From positions 1 through 32,102 of the forward strand of contig CANQAH010000014.1 of the NCBI GenBank assembly GCA_947588885.1: a stretch of 32,102 bases of DNA, in the 5' to 3' direction. The notes beneath the pieces are model-generated. The model was not told the DNA's origin. It made no database searches and saw only the letters and a list, made by a program, of their open reading frames with translations. This DNA is from an uncultured Clostridia bacterium (GTDB lineage: Bacteria; Bacillota; Clostridia; TANB77; CAG-508). The translations under genes were made by a program, and so were the position numbers. The number at the start of each line of letters is the position of its first letter. Position 1 is the first letter of the stretch. Shown in pieces: positions 7,997 to 16,598 of the stretch.

Positions 7997-8230
7997 CTAT
8001 TTTGCTTCATCAATAAGTCTTTTTACTGTATCTGTTGGTTTTGCACCATTTTTAATCCATTTTTCAACTAATTCTTTGTCTAATTTAACTGTTGTAGGTT
8101 CTGTCATAGGATCATATGTTCCTACTTGTTCAATTATTCTTCCATCTCTAGCTCTTCTAGAGTCTGCAACAACTATGTGGTAAAATGGAGCTTTTTTCTT
8201 TCCAACTCTTTGTAATCTTATTTTTACCAT
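7997..8230 (-). CDS. rpsP: Ribosomal protein bS16
   Basis: The 77-residue protein begins [20 protein letters not shown] and contains [21 protein letters not shown], the diagnostic bS16 sequence; the length is slightly short but complete. It is a 30S component needed for assembly of the 16S 5' domain. The start is an ATG behind GGGGTG. It follows ffh by 55 bases in the same operon. Confidence 0.98.
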   Translation of the reverse strand: MVKIRLQRVGKKKAPFYHIVVADSRRARDGRIIEQVGTYDPMTEPTTVKLDKELVEKWIKNGAKPTDTVKRLIDEAK

Positions 8231-8285
8231 AATTTCACCCCCTGAAAATTCTATTTTTTTATATAAACTAAAAAAGTTAATAACA

Positions 8286-9650
8286 TTATTTTAAATCTGT
8301 AAAGTCCTTTAAATCTAAGTTTTGATTTTCTATTCCTTTCATCATTTTTTTCATGGCACCTTTATTTCCAGTAATTTTTTTCATCATTTTTTGTGTCATC
8401 TCAAATGAATTCATGAATTTGTTAATATCTTGTACTTGTGTTCCACTACCTTTTGCAATTCTTATTCGTCTACTACCATTTAAGATTTTTGGATTTCTTC
8501 TTTCTTCTGTAGTCATTGAACATATAATTGCTTCTATTCTATCAAATTCTTTATCATCAACTTGAATATTTTTTAATGCTCCCATTCCAGGCAACATCTT
8601 TAAAATTGATGAAAAAGAACCCATTTTTTTCATTTGCCTTAGTTGCATTAAATAATCTTCTAAATCAAATTTTTGTTTACGAAGTTTTTGCTCCATTTTA
8701 AGAGCTTCTTCTTCATCAAAAGTTTCTTCTGCTTTTTCAATAATAGAAAGAACATCACCCATTCCAAGTATTCTTGATGCCATTCTTTCTGGATGAAATT
8801 CTTCTATATCACTTAATTTTTCACCAGTAGCTGCAAATTTTATTGGTTTTCCTGTTACTTTTTTTACTGATAATGCAGCACCACCTCTTGTATCACCATC
8901 AAGTTTTGTTAATACAACTCCATCAATGCCTAAATTATCATTAAAACTTTCAGCAACATTTACAGCATCCTGACCTGTCATTGAATCAACAACAAGTAAT
9001 ATCTCATGAGGTTTTACTGATGATTTTATGTTTTTTAGTTCTTGCATTAGTTCTTCATCTATGTGAAGTCTACCAGCAGTATCAAGAATAATAACATCAT
9101 TCAATTTTGAAATAGCTACATTTATAGCTTGTTTCGCTATTTGTACAACATCCTTTGTTTGCTCATTAGCATAAACAGGTACATTTAATTGTTTTCCAAC
9201 AACTTGTAACTGTTGTATAGCTGCAGGTCTGTAAACATCACAAGCAACTAATAAAGGATTCTTTCCTTGTTTACGTATTAAATTAGCAAGCTTTCCAGCA
9301 GTTGTTGTTTTTCCTGAACCTTGCAATCCAACAAGCATTACAACCGTTGGTGGATTGGCAGAGAAAGAAATTTTGCTATCTTCTCCACCTAATAATTCTA
9401 CTAGTTCATCTTTTACAATTTTTACAACTTGCTGTCCAGGAGTTAATGACTTTAATACATCTTGACCTATAGCTTTTTCTTCAATTACTTTTATAAAATC
9501 TTTTACAATTTTAAAATTAACATCAGCTTCTAGTAAAGCAATCTTAACTTCTTTTAGAACTTCTTTTAAGTCACTTTCAGTAATTCTTGCTTTTCCTCTT
9601 AATTTTCTTGTTATTTCTTGTAGTCTTGATGATAAACCTTCAAAAGCCAT
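8286..9650 (-). CDS. ffh: Signal recognition particle GTPase Ffh
   Basis: The 454-residue protein has the N-G-M layout. The N-domain is [20 protein letters not shown]. The G-domain has G1 GLQGSGKTT (residues 108-116), DTAGR and [10 protein letters not shown]. The M-domain (from about 300) is Met-rich, with a LPGMGALK finger-loop-like segment and [10 protein letters not shown] followed by [12 protein letters not shown] for 4.5S RNA binding. It delivers nascent membrane and secreted proteins to FtsY and SecYEG. The start is an ATG after AAAGGAGG. It follows ylxM, which is the usual Firmicute pairing, and no ftsY gene is in this window. Confidence 0.98.
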   Translation of the reverse strand: MAFEGLSSRLQEITRKLRGKARITESDLKEVLKEVKIALLEADVNFKIVKDFIKVIEEKAIGQDVLKSLTPGQQVVKIVKDELVELLGGEDSKISFSANPPTVVMLVGLQGSGKTTTAGKLANLIRKQGKNPLLVACDVYRPAAIQQLQVVGKQLNVPVYANEQTKDVVQIAKQAINVAISKLNDVIILDTAGRLHIDEELMQELKNIKSSVKPHEILLVVDSMTGQDAVNVAESFNDNLGIDGVVLTKLDGDTRGGAALSVKKVTGKPIKFAATGEKLSDIEEFHPERMASRILGMGDVLSIIEKAEETFDEEEALKMEQKLRKQKFDLEDYLMQLRQMKKMGSFSSILKMLPGMGALKNIQVDDKEFDRIEAIICSMTTEERRNPKILNGSRRIRIAKGSGTQVQDINKFMNSFEMTQKMMKKITGNKGAMKKMMKGIENQNLDLKDFTDLK

Positions 9651-9695
9651 AATTACCTCCTTTTAAATACTTTTTGAAAAAATTTTATTATCTTC

Positions 9696-10052
9696 CTATA
9701 CTAAACAATTTAATTCATGTTTAATATGTTCTAAAATCTTACTAACTTCTTTATCAGAAGATTTAGATTTTATTTTAGTAATTTCAGAAAGAATAATAGC
9801 AATTTTTTCTTCTTGTTCCATTGTTTTCTTCATAAATCCTATTTTCTCCTCGTACTCGAAAAGTTTACTTTCCCCTTTCTTTAAAATATCTCTAACCGCT
9901 TGTCTTGTAATGTTATTATTTTCAGCAATTTCAGTTAAAGATAAATCATTGTTATAGTAATCATCTAGAATCATATACTGTTTTTCAGTTAATAACTTTC
10001 CATAAATTTGGCAAAGTATACTTATTTCAACATTTTTTTCTATGATAATCAC
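9696..10052 (-). CDS. ylxM: YlxM/UPF0122 helix-turn-helix protein, SRP-associated
   Basis: The protein is about 115-118 residues, the family's usual size. A sigma-region-4-like helix-turn-helix is visible (LSLTEIAENNNITRQAVRDILKKG), with KLLTEKQYMILDDYYN before it. YlxM proteins act with the signal recognition particle in Gram-positive bacteria; in streptococci they bind SRP components. The start is odd. A GTG at 10052 opens the frame but lies against its own Shine-Dalgarno. The well-spaced codon after GGAAGTGA is ATA at 10043, where homologues would begin (M)EKNVEI. Either GTG is used with poor spacing, or a rare ATA start is. It is the first gene of the ffh operon, with a promoter at 10075-10103. 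Confidence 0.9.
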   Translation of the reverse strand: MIIIEKNVEISILCQIYGKLLTEKQYMILDDYYNNDLSLTEIAENNNITRQAVRDILKKGESKLFEYEEKIGFMKKTMEQEEKIAIILSEITKIKSKSSDKEVSKILEHIKHELNCLV

Positions 10053-10074
10053 TTCCTTTTTGTAATGCTAATAT

Positions 10075-10103
10075 ACTTTACATCATTTTTTCTAATTTGT
10101 CAA
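10075..10103 (-). promoter_or_regulatory. Sigma-A promoter of the ylxM-ffh-rplS operon
   Basis: On the minus strand there is a perfect TTGACA (10098-10103), a 17-base spacer and the -10 TAAAGT (10075-10080). The leader would be only about 15-20 bases before the ylxM start. Confidence 0.6.
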
Positions 10104-10142
10104 GTGTTTTTACATTACAATTTCAAATTTTAGGAACAATAT

Positions 10143-10289
10143 CGGACATTTTGGTATATCACACTATTTAATTTCATTGCAAAGTCTGCGTTAATTGTTA
10201 GCCCGCCAAAATTTCTTTAAAAATTTTGTGAGGATTTGTGGCGAAGCCTTTATCTAATAGGAAATGCAAAGCATTTTCCTATTAGATAA
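10143..10289 (+). repeat. Dispersed multi-hairpin element, copy B (full length)
   Basis: This is the only complete copy in the window. The elements in order are P1, CGGAC (10143-10147) / GTCTG (10184-10188, one G-U pair); CGCC (10204-10207) / GGCG (10240-10243) enclosing AAAATTT / AAATTTT; and GGC-GAA-GCC (10240-10248). The last hairpin has arms TTATCTAATAGGAAATGC (10250-10267) and GCATTTTCCTATTAGATAA (10271-10289), with a one-base bulge. A terminator follows within two bases. It lies between the ends of the ppi and ylxM transcription units, and there is no coding signal in it. Confidence 0.8.
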
Positions 10290-10290
10290 A

Positions 10291-10315
10291 AAAACGTCCT
10301 TTAATAGGACGTTTT
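10291..10315. terminator. Intrinsic terminator after the cyclophilin gene
   Basis: There is a 10-bp perfect stem AAAACGTCCT (10291-10300) / AGGACGTTTT (10306-10315) with a 5-base loop. On the minus strand it runs into GTTTTTTTAT, so it ends the radA-cyclophilin unit 11 bases after the stop. The plus-strand T-run (GTTTTCT) is weaker but could end a transcript of the adjacent repeat. Confidence 0.85.
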
Positions 10316-10325
10316 CTAAATATTA

Positions 10326-11189
10326 TTAATATGATAAACTTGATGATTGATTAAACATTTGCATAAACAAATTAAAATATTCATCAAAATCAACTGATTT
10401 ACTTACTTCTGGATCTCCATAATTAACTCCATATGTTTCAACAGTTACATTTTTTATAACTGGTGGATTAACTGGCTTTGTTGATTCATAACTATCACCA
10501 TTTTCATCAGTTTCTTTAGTTAATTCTAATTTTGAAATTTGATCTATAATTTCCATACCTTCTGTTACTCTACCAAAAGCTGTAAATAATCCATTATAAT
10601 TCATATAGTCTTCTGTTAATATAAAGAATTGTGAATCCTGTGAATCATACATTTCTTCTAAAATTTGATCTATATATTCTCCATATCCCATCATTTGCAT
10701 CATAGAAATTTCTTGTTGATATAATCCTGATGTTTTTCTATACATTGATATAGTTCCTCTTTGGTGTTTTAAGTCATTGTCCAAATAATCATTTTCCATA
10801 AATTCACCAGGAATTGTATACTGATAATCTTCTTCACCATCTCCAAGTGTTCTTAATTCACTTAACATTGGTCCAGTAACTTCTGCACCAGATTCATCTG
10901 TTTTTCCTGTAACAGCTCCTCCACGAACTAAACCTTCTTCAATATCATTAAATGTTTTTCCATTGTAAAATCCATTTTGAACTAATTTAACAAAATTTTT
11001 TACTGTATTAGGAGCTTTATCAGGATATAATTCAATTTTTACTGTTCCATATCCCTCAATTTCCATTGTTACAAGTGGATTTGGTTTATTATCAACTTTA
11101 GCCATAACAAATGTTGTTACAACATAAGCATTTGCAGCAACAAGAGCAATTACAATAAGTACTAATATTATTTTTTTTAATTTGTTCAT
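10326..11189 (-). CDS. Membrane-anchored cyclophilin-type peptidyl-prolyl isomerase, atypical active site
   Basis: The 287-residue protein has one N-terminal membrane helix (about residues 6-29), so the domain faces outside. The cyclophilin fold is clear from VTMEIEGYGTVKIELYPDKA, PNTVKNFVKLVQNGFYNG, GTISMYR, SQFFILTED and LFTAFGRVTEGMEIIDQI. The catalytic strand that normally reads FHRxxxxFMxQGG is TFNDIEEGLVRGG here, so the catalytic Arg and Gln are both replaced. About 40 extra residues (Met/Gln/Glu-rich) are inserted before SQFFI. It may be a weak isomerase or a chaperone-like binding domain. It follows radA by 45 bases and ends at a terminator. Family assignment is firm; loss of activity is inferred. 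Confidence 0.9.
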   Translation of the reverse strand: MNKLKKIILVLIVIALVAANAYVVTTFVMAKVDNKPNPLVTMEIEGYGTVKIELYPDKAPNTVKNFVKLVQNGFYNGKTFNDIEEGLVRGGAVTGKTDESGAEVTGPMLSELRTLGDGEEDYQYTIPGEFMENDYLDNDLKHQRGTISMYRKTSGLYQQEISMMQMMGYGEYIDQILEEMYDSQDSQFFILTEDYMNYNGLFTAFGRVTEGMEIIDQISKLELTKETDENGDSYESTKPVNPPVIKNVTVETYGVNYGDPEVSKSVDFDEYFNLFMQMFNQSSSLSY

Positions 11190-11234
11190 TTTAAAAAACT
11201 TCCTTCCTAATGCCTAAAATAATAGCTGGACTAT

Positions 11235-12596
11235 CTATTTTAATTTTAAAATTTTCATAGCCTCTATAACATCTTTGCACCCAATTATATCTAATTTAAA
11301 ATCATCTTTCAATAGTTTTTTATTACTTTCTGGAATGATACATTTTTTAAATCCCATTTTTTCTAATTCTTTTAGTCTTTTATCTATCATATTTACAGAT
11401 CTTATTTCTCCAGTAAGTCCAACTTCACCAATAACTGCAACATCGTTTGGAATACTTATATTTTTATAACTTGATGCTGCTGATACGATTATTCCTAAAT
11501 CTAACGCTGGTTCATTTATTTTTATCCCACCAACTATATTCATATATACATCTTGATTACTTAGATTTACGCCGCCTATTTTTTCAAGAACTGCAATTAA
11601 TAATGTTACTCTATTATAATCAATACCATTTGCTGTTCGCCTTGGTAATCCAAAAACAGTTGTTGATGTTAAAGCCTGTAATTCAATTAAAATTGGTCTT
11701 GTTCCTTCAAGACTTGCAACTATAACAGAACCTGCAGGATTTCCTTCTCTTTCTGATATAAGCACGCTTGAAGGATTTGATATTTCTACCATTCCCTCAT
11801 TTTGCATTTCAAACATTCCAATTTCATTTGTTGAACCAAATCTATTTTTTACTCCTCTTAAAACCCTATATGTAAAATATCTTTCTCCTTCAATATATAA
11901 AACTGTATCTACCATATGTTCTAAAACTCTTGGTCCTGCAATAGTTCCATCTTTAGTAACATGTCCAATTATTACAGTTGTTATTGACTTCATTTTGCAC
12001 ATTTTCATTATTCTTGCTGTTATTTCTCTAACTTGACTTACACTTCCTGGTGCTGATGTAATTTCATCAGAATACATAGTCTGAATTGAATCTATTATTA
12101 CAAATTTAGGTTCAATTTTTTCAATAGTTTCTTCTATCACATTAATATCAGTTTCTCCTAAAAACATAATATTATCATTTTTTATTTTTAATCTATCTGC
12201 TCTAATTTTAATTTGTTCTGCTGATTCTTCTCCTGAAATATATAAGACTTTTCCATCTACTTTTATCTTATCACATATTTGTAAAATCAAAGTTGACTTT
12301 CCTATTCCAGGTTCCCCTCCTAATAAAGTAAGAGATCCATTAACAAAACCTCCACCTAAAACTCTATCAAGTTCATCAAAACCGGACTTTATACGTGAAA
12401 TTTTTATTTGTTCAATATTATTTAATGGCATTACTTCTGCTGATTTTTTTACAACACTAGATTTTGAATTTCCTTGTTTAACAACTTTTTCTTCAACGAA
12501 AGTATTCCATTCATTACAAGCTGGGCATCTTCCAAGCCATTTACTTGATTCATATCCACATGAATTACAGAAAAAAACAGTACTTGTTTTTGCCAA
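11235..12596 (-). CDS. radA: DNA repair protein RadA/Sms
   Basis: The 453-residue protein has the family's usual length. It has the zinc finger C10-x2-C13...C24-x2-C27, Walker A GGEPGIGKST (about 93-102), the RadA-specific KNRFG motif and a C-terminal Lon-like domain with the GGIKINEPALDLGI region. RadA is a RecA-related, DnaB-like helicase that drives branch migration in recombination and transformation. The start is TTG at 12596, because an AAAGGA lies 9 bases upstream and the nearby ATG is out of frame. A candidate extended -10 promoter is at 12627-12653. Confidence 0.97.
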   Translation of the reverse strand: MAKTSTVFFCNSCGYESSKWLGRCPACNEWNTFVEEKVVKQGNSKSSVVKKSAEVMPLNNIEQIKISRIKSGFDELDRVLGGGFVNGSLTLLGGEPGIGKSTLILQICDKIKVDGKVLYISGEESAEQIKIRADRLKIKNDNIMFLGETDINVIEETIEKIEPKFVIIDSIQTMYSDEITSAPGSVSQVREITARIMKMCKMKSITTVIIGHVTKDGTIAGPRVLEHMVDTVLYIEGERYFTYRVLRGVKNRFGSTNEIGMFEMQNEGMVEISNPSSVLISEREGNPAGSVIVASLEGTRPILIELQALTSTTVFGLPRRTANGIDYNRVTLLIAVLEKIGGVNLSNQDVYMNIVGGIKINEPALDLGIIVSAASSYKNISIPNDVAVIGEVGLTGEIRSVNMIDKRLKELEKMGFKKCIIPESNKKLLKDDFKLDIIGCKDVIEAMKILKLK

Positions 12597-12626
12597 TGTT
12601 GCACATCCTTTCTTATAATTTTTATT

Positions 12627-12653
12627 ATTTTATCACATAAAAATATATAGCAA
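12627..12653 (-). promoter_or_regulatory. Candidate extended -10 promoter for radA
   Basis: On the minus strand TGA precedes TAAAAT (12627-12632), an extended -10 form. A TTGCTA at 12648-12653 gives a short 15-base spacer, so the -35 contribution is uncertain. Confidence 0.4.
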
Positions 12654-12697
12654 AAGAGCTATAGAAAATTATTTATTATTCTCATATACATTATTAT

Positions 12698-12875
12698 ATG
12701 GCAAAAGAACTAAAAAAATATTTTTTAAGTATAAATGGAAATTTCTACAACTTCTTTATAAATTTAAATGAGGGTGCGCTGCCATGCGCGGAGAGGCTCA
12801 TTTAAATTTATTTAGAAGTTGTTGAAATTGAAATGCAATCCTTATAAAAATATTTTTTTTTAGTTCTTTTGCCAT
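12698..12875. repeat. 178-bp imperfect palindrome (MITE-like or giant hairpin)
   Basis: The outer arms are ATGGCAAAAGAACTAAAAAA (from 12698) and its complement ending GTTCTTTTGCCAT (12875). The inner arms at 12739-12772 and 12797-12829 match over about 30 bases (ACAACTTCT and TAAATTTAAATGAG are the key blocks). Both pairs sit around a GC-rich apex with GCGC-TGCCAT-GCGC inside 12773-12796. The outer and inner stems are separated by a poorly matching stretch. It fills almost all of the 298-base gap between the GH15 stop (12895) and radA. It is non-coding as far as I can see. I could not fix a target-site duplication, so a mobile origin is a guess. Confidence 0.75.
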
Positions 12876-12894
12876 TTGATATATTATAAAAAAA

Positions 12895-14796
12895 TTATAA
12901 AATTCCTGCTTTTGAAAATCTCATTGTTGTAGACACAAACATTGCATGTGACCAAGTAAGACCAATAATCCAACATGGTTTCATACTCTCATTATCAACT
13001 TGTTCACCTAAAAATCCATGACCGGAAGCACTTCTTACAACAAATTCATAACACTCTTTTGCTTTATTTTTTTCTCCTGAATCCAAATAATAATTTGCCA
13101 TCCATAAATTAGCAATAACCCATGGACTATAACCCCCATTGTATGTATCACCCTCATAACGAATATATCCGCCTGTATATGTCCTAATCGTCATATTCAT
13201 TCTCTCAATAGTATTTAAAATCTTTTTCTCTTTTGCAGTAAACATATTAAATGGAGTAACAGTTCCTAAAATACTAATATCTAATCTTCTATCATCAACA
13301 TTTCTTACAAAGCTCTTTTTTTCTTCATCATAAAAAGTCTTCAAAACATACTCTTTAATGTCTCTAACTCTTTTTTCTAGCATTTTTTTCATTTTTTCTA
13401 AAGCCTCAATTTTTAACCTGTTATTTGAGAACTCACCTTTTACTTCCTTAATTATTTTAAGCATACTATTATAAGCTCCAAAAATTGCGACAAAAGAATA
13501 CAAACTAATACCTTCGTGTTCTTCCCATAAATCATAACTTTTTTGTAATTGATACTTTTCATCTAATATATCAGTTACATATTTTTCAAGATATTCTATT
13601 GCCTTTTCACACATCTTCAAAGTATCTTTTAAAAATTTAATATTTTTGCATTTTTCGTAATGATTATATACTCCATAAACAACACTTGCAGTTTCATCAA
13701 TTTGATATCCCCAGCAAGGAGCTAATCTTCCATCTGTGTAAAATCTTTGTTCCCAGCCCCCATTTCTATTTTGCGTCATTTTGCAAAAAACTTTGTAGAA
13801 CTTCTCTGTATCTTTTTCCATACCAATCTCATCTAAGGCCTCTGTCACAAAAACCGCATCCCTTGGCCAGCAATATGAATACCTTCCACATTTTGTTTTA
13901 TATTCATCACTTTCTACTCCTGCAGAAATTCCACCTGTTTCATTATTTACCAAAAGCGATGTAAGTAAAATTGTTCTATTATATATTCTTCTTATTTCAT
14001 GGTTAGATTTTTCATCTCTTAATTCTAATTTTGAATGATCCTTTACGTACTTTTTCCAATATTTTTTTGTATCTTCTAGTTCTTTTTTGTAATCTATTTT
14101 TCTAAATCTCTCTATTTCTACGTCTAAATCATTCAATAAATTCTTTTTAAAATTATCATTAATTGTAATATATATTTCAAAGCTTTTTTCTTCTCCTGGC
14201 TTTAAAACACCTATTTCATATGATATTGCAGAATCAGGTGACATTCCAATATAATCTTTTCCTCCAATTGTACCATTTACAATTGCATTTTGTGCATCAT
14301 TAATTTGATAAGATTTTATCTTATCTTTTGAAAAAGTACATGCAGTATAATCATGTGTATATTGAAGTAATGTATCATTTTTTAAATATCCACATGCATC
14401 ATTGTTTATATTTGTAAATAATTTAGAATATACTAAGAAGTTAATATTTAAATCAATATTGCTTTCATTTTTAAAATGATAATTTCTAACTAAAACATCA
14501 TCTTTAATAAGAACATAATCAGTTTGATCAACTTTTAAATTAAAATATGTGTTTAAAATCTCTGTAACTAATACATTTGTATCTTCCTCATAATACTGGC
14601 TATAAGTATTATTTACATCATTGTGTAAATATATTAATGCTGAATCGTTAACTTTTACACCTGTATGAAATATTTCAAAAAATTGCTTATAATCAGGTGC
14701 TTGATTAAATAATCTTAATAATTCTCCTGTTTTTGACAAGCTAGCTGTTATATTTTTATTTCCTATAATTGCATCATTAAAATATTTTGTTACCAT
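12895..14796 (-). CDS. Glycoside hydrolase family 15 (glucoamylase-like)
   Basis: The protein is 633 residues from the ATG at 14796, which is 9 bases behind GGAAGGA. An ATG six codons earlier (14814) has no ribosome binding site. The N-terminal ~250 residues form a beta-rich supersandwich-like domain. The rest is an (alpha/alpha)6 barrel with YCWPRDA, WEQRF, the acid YQIDETASVVYG (Glu374 in the longer numbering) and the base GHGFLGEQVDN (Glu604). It should release glucose from the non-reducing end of alpha-glucans or a related alpha-glucoside. No signal peptide is seen, so it is cytoplasmic and may act on storage glycogen, trehalose-like or maltodextrin substrates. It starts about 25 bases after the metallo-hydrolase gene, probably in one operon. 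Confidence 0.92.
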   Translation of the reverse strand: MVTKYFNDAIIGNKNITASLSKTGELLRLFNQAPDYKQFFEIFHTGVKVNDSALIYLHNDVNNTYSQYYEEDTNVLVTEILNTYFNLKVDQTDYVLIKDDVLVRNYHFKNESNIDLNINFLVYSKLFTNINNDACGYLKNDTLLQYTHDYTACTFSKDKIKSYQINDAQNAIVNGTIGGKDYIGMSPDSAISYEIGVLKPGEEKSFEIYITINDNFKKNLLNDLDVEIERFRKIDYKKELEDTKKYWKKYVKDHSKLELRDEKSNHEIRRIYNRTILLTSLLVNNETGGISAGVESDEYKTKCGRYSYCWPRDAVFVTEALDEIGMEKDTEKFYKVFCKMTQNRNGGWEQRFYTDGRLAPCWGYQIDETASVVYGVYNHYEKCKNIKFLKDTLKMCEKAIEYLEKYVTDILDEKYQLQKSYDLWEEHEGISLYSFVAIFGAYNSMLKIIKEVKGEFSNNRLKIEALEKMKKMLEKRVRDIKEYVLKTFYDEEKKSFVRNVDDRRLDISILGTVTPFNMFTAKEKKILNTIERMNMTIRTYTGGYIRYEGDTYNGGYSPWVIANLWMANYYLDSGEKNKAKECYEFVVRSASGHGFLGEQVDNESMKPCWIIGLTWSHAMFVSTTMRFSKAGIL

Positions 14797-14820
14797 ATCT
14801 TCTGTTCCTTCCATTTCAGA

Positions 14821-16473
14821 TTAACTTATTAATCCTTTTATTTGATCTTCTAATTTTTTTATTTTACTATTCAAATCATCAATTTCACTTTTTGACTCAT
14901 CTGTCATAATTTTTTCTTGTTTAACAACTGCTGTCATATCATTAATGTCATCTTTTATTTTATATAATTTTTCTAATATTTGCATTCTTAAATTATAATT
15001 TTCAAGTTTCTTAGAAAATTCCGTTCTTTCCCTTAATTGAGGAATTTCAGATACTTCATATTTTTCTCCAAATGATGGAATAGTAACTGGAATCTTCGTA
15101 TTTTCTTCAATCAGATTTTTTAGAACTTCTTGGCTTTCTTCCTCACCATGAACCAAAAATATATGTTTTGGCTTAGTTATAAATGAGTATACAAAATTTA
15201 ATAACCATTCTTGATCCGCATGTCCAGAATATCCTTCAATATATTCTATTCTTGCATTAATTGTAATTTCTTCACCAAAAATTTTAACTTTATCAGCTCC
15301 ATCAACAATAGTTCTTCCAAGCGTACCAGGAGCCTGATAACCAACAAATAATATAGTACTTGCTGGATTCCATAAGTTATGTTTCAAATGATGCTTTATT
15401 CTTCCTATATCACACATTCCACTTGCTGAAATAATAATAGAAGGATAATACGTTTCATTTAAAGCTTTTGATTCATCTGCTGTTTGAGTATACTGTAAAC
15501 CTGGAAATTCTAAAGGATGATCACCTTTTTTCAATTTTTCTTGTATTTCACCCTCAAATAAATCTGTATTTTTCTTAAATATTTCTGTTGCAGAAATTGC
15601 AAGAGGACTATCTACAAAAACCGGCGTTTTCATCAATTGTTCATATTTTCTTGTAAATTCCTCATCATCCTTGTTTTCCTCTTTTATCTTATCAATTTCA
15701 TACAGAATCTCTTGAGTTCTTCCCACTGCAAAAGATGGAATAATTACACGTCCACCATGATCTAATGTTTCAGAAACTATATCTAAAAACATTTTTGCTT
15801 TATCATCATTTCTTAAATGTAATCTACTTCCATATGTTGATTCCATTACTAAATAATCTGCATCTTCAATCATTGTAGGAGAATCTAATAAAGGAATATC
15901 ATTATTTCCAATATCACCAGTAAATACTATTTTTTCTGTTTTTCCATTTTCAGTAACCCAAATTTCAATAATACTTGAACCCAGCATGTGGCCAGCATCA
16001 TTAAATCTAACTTGTATATTTTCAGCGACATCTACTATTTCATCGTAATCTACTGGTTTAAAAATTTCTAATGATTTTTCTGCTTCTTCAGCAGTATACA
16101 ATGGTGGTAATGGTTCTAAACCAGCCCTTGTTCTTTTTCTGTTTTTCCATTCAATTTCATTTTCTTGTATATGTCCACTGTCTGGTAACATTATTGAACA
16201 TAAATCTACAGTTGCTTTATGCGCATATACTGGTTTTCTATATCCTTCATTATATAATTTGGGAATTCTTCCAGAATGATCAATATGTGCATGAGTTAGA
16301 AGCATAAAATCAATTTCTTGAATATCAAATAGAAAATCCTCTGAATTCTCCATTTCCTGAGTTGCCTTACCTTGATACATTCCACAATCCACTAAGAATT
16401 TTTTTCCAGCAGCTTCTACTAAGAAGTTTGAACCTGTAACCGTTTTGGCAGCTCCTAAAAAAGTAATATTCAT
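14821..16473 (-). CDS. MBL-fold/beta-CASP metallo-hydrolase (CPSF73-like RNase)
   Basis: The 550-residue protein has the metal motif HAHIDH at residues 61-66, His162 in DAGHMLGSS and Asp187 in FTGDIGN. The beta-CASP part has VMESTYGSR, PSFAVGRTQEILYEI, SASGMCDIGRIKHHL and GYSGHADQEWL. These are all the motifs of bacterial CPSF73/Ysh1-like RNA nucleases. The last 50 residues are a predicted coiled coil (KIKDDINDMT to LEDQIKGL), which is not part of the core fold. Such enzymes cut or trim RNA with two zinc ions. The biological RNA is unknown, and its link to the GH15 gene downstream is only positional. A promoter candidate lies at 16510-16538. Confidence 0.93.
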   Translation of the reverse strand: MNITFLGAAKTVTGSNFLVEAAGKKFLVDCGMYQGKATQEMENSEDFLFDIQEIDFMLLTHAHIDHSGRIPKLYNEGYRKPVYAHKATVDLCSIMLPDSGHIQENEIEWKNRKRTRAGLEPLPPLYTAEEAEKSLEIFKPVDYDEIVDVAENIQVRFNDAGHMLGSSIIEIWVTENGKTEKIVFTGDIGNNDIPLLDSPTMIEDADYLVMESTYGSRLHLRNDDKAKMFLDIVSETLDHGGRVIIPSFAVGRTQEILYEIDKIKEENKDDEEFTRKYEQLMKTPVFVDSPLAISATEIFKKNTDLFEGEIQEKLKKGDHPLEFPGLQYTQTADESKALNETYYPSIIISASGMCDIGRIKHHLKHNLWNPASTILFVGYQAPGTLGRTIVDGADKVKIFGEEITINARIEYIEGYSGHADQEWLLNFVYSFITKPKHIFLVHGEEESQEVLKNLIEENTKIPVTIPSFGEKYEVSEIPQLRERTEFSKKLENYNLRMQILEKLYKIKDDINDMTAVVKQEKIMTDESKSEIDDLNSKIKKLEDQIKGLIS

Positions 16474-16509
16474 AAATTAGTCTCCTTTTCTTTCGTAAAT
16501 CTCCACTTA

Positions 16510-16538
16510 ATTATAGTCATAAAAAAAAAATTATACAA
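16510..16538 (-). promoter_or_regulatory. Candidate promoter of the beta-CASP / GH15 operon
   Basis: On the minus strand the -35 is TTGTAT (16533-16538), the spacer is 17 bases and the -10 is a perfect TATAAT (16510-16515). The leader would be about 30 bases. Another TATAAT at 16530-16535 overlaps the -35. Confidence 0.5.
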
Positions 16539-16560
16539 TAACATTTTAATAACAAAAAAC

Positions 16561-16578
16561 AGCAAAGAAATCTTTGCT
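16561..16578 (-). terminator. Intrinsic terminator after the 235-residue membrane protein gene
   Basis: A stem AGCAAAG (16561-16567) / CTTTGCT (16572-16578) with a 4-base loop is followed on the minus strand by GTTTTTTG. It lies 20 bases past the stop at 16599 and separates the ftsK unit from the beta-CASP gene. Confidence 0.7.
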
Positions 16579-16598
16579 ATTTTGCTTATTTTTATATT

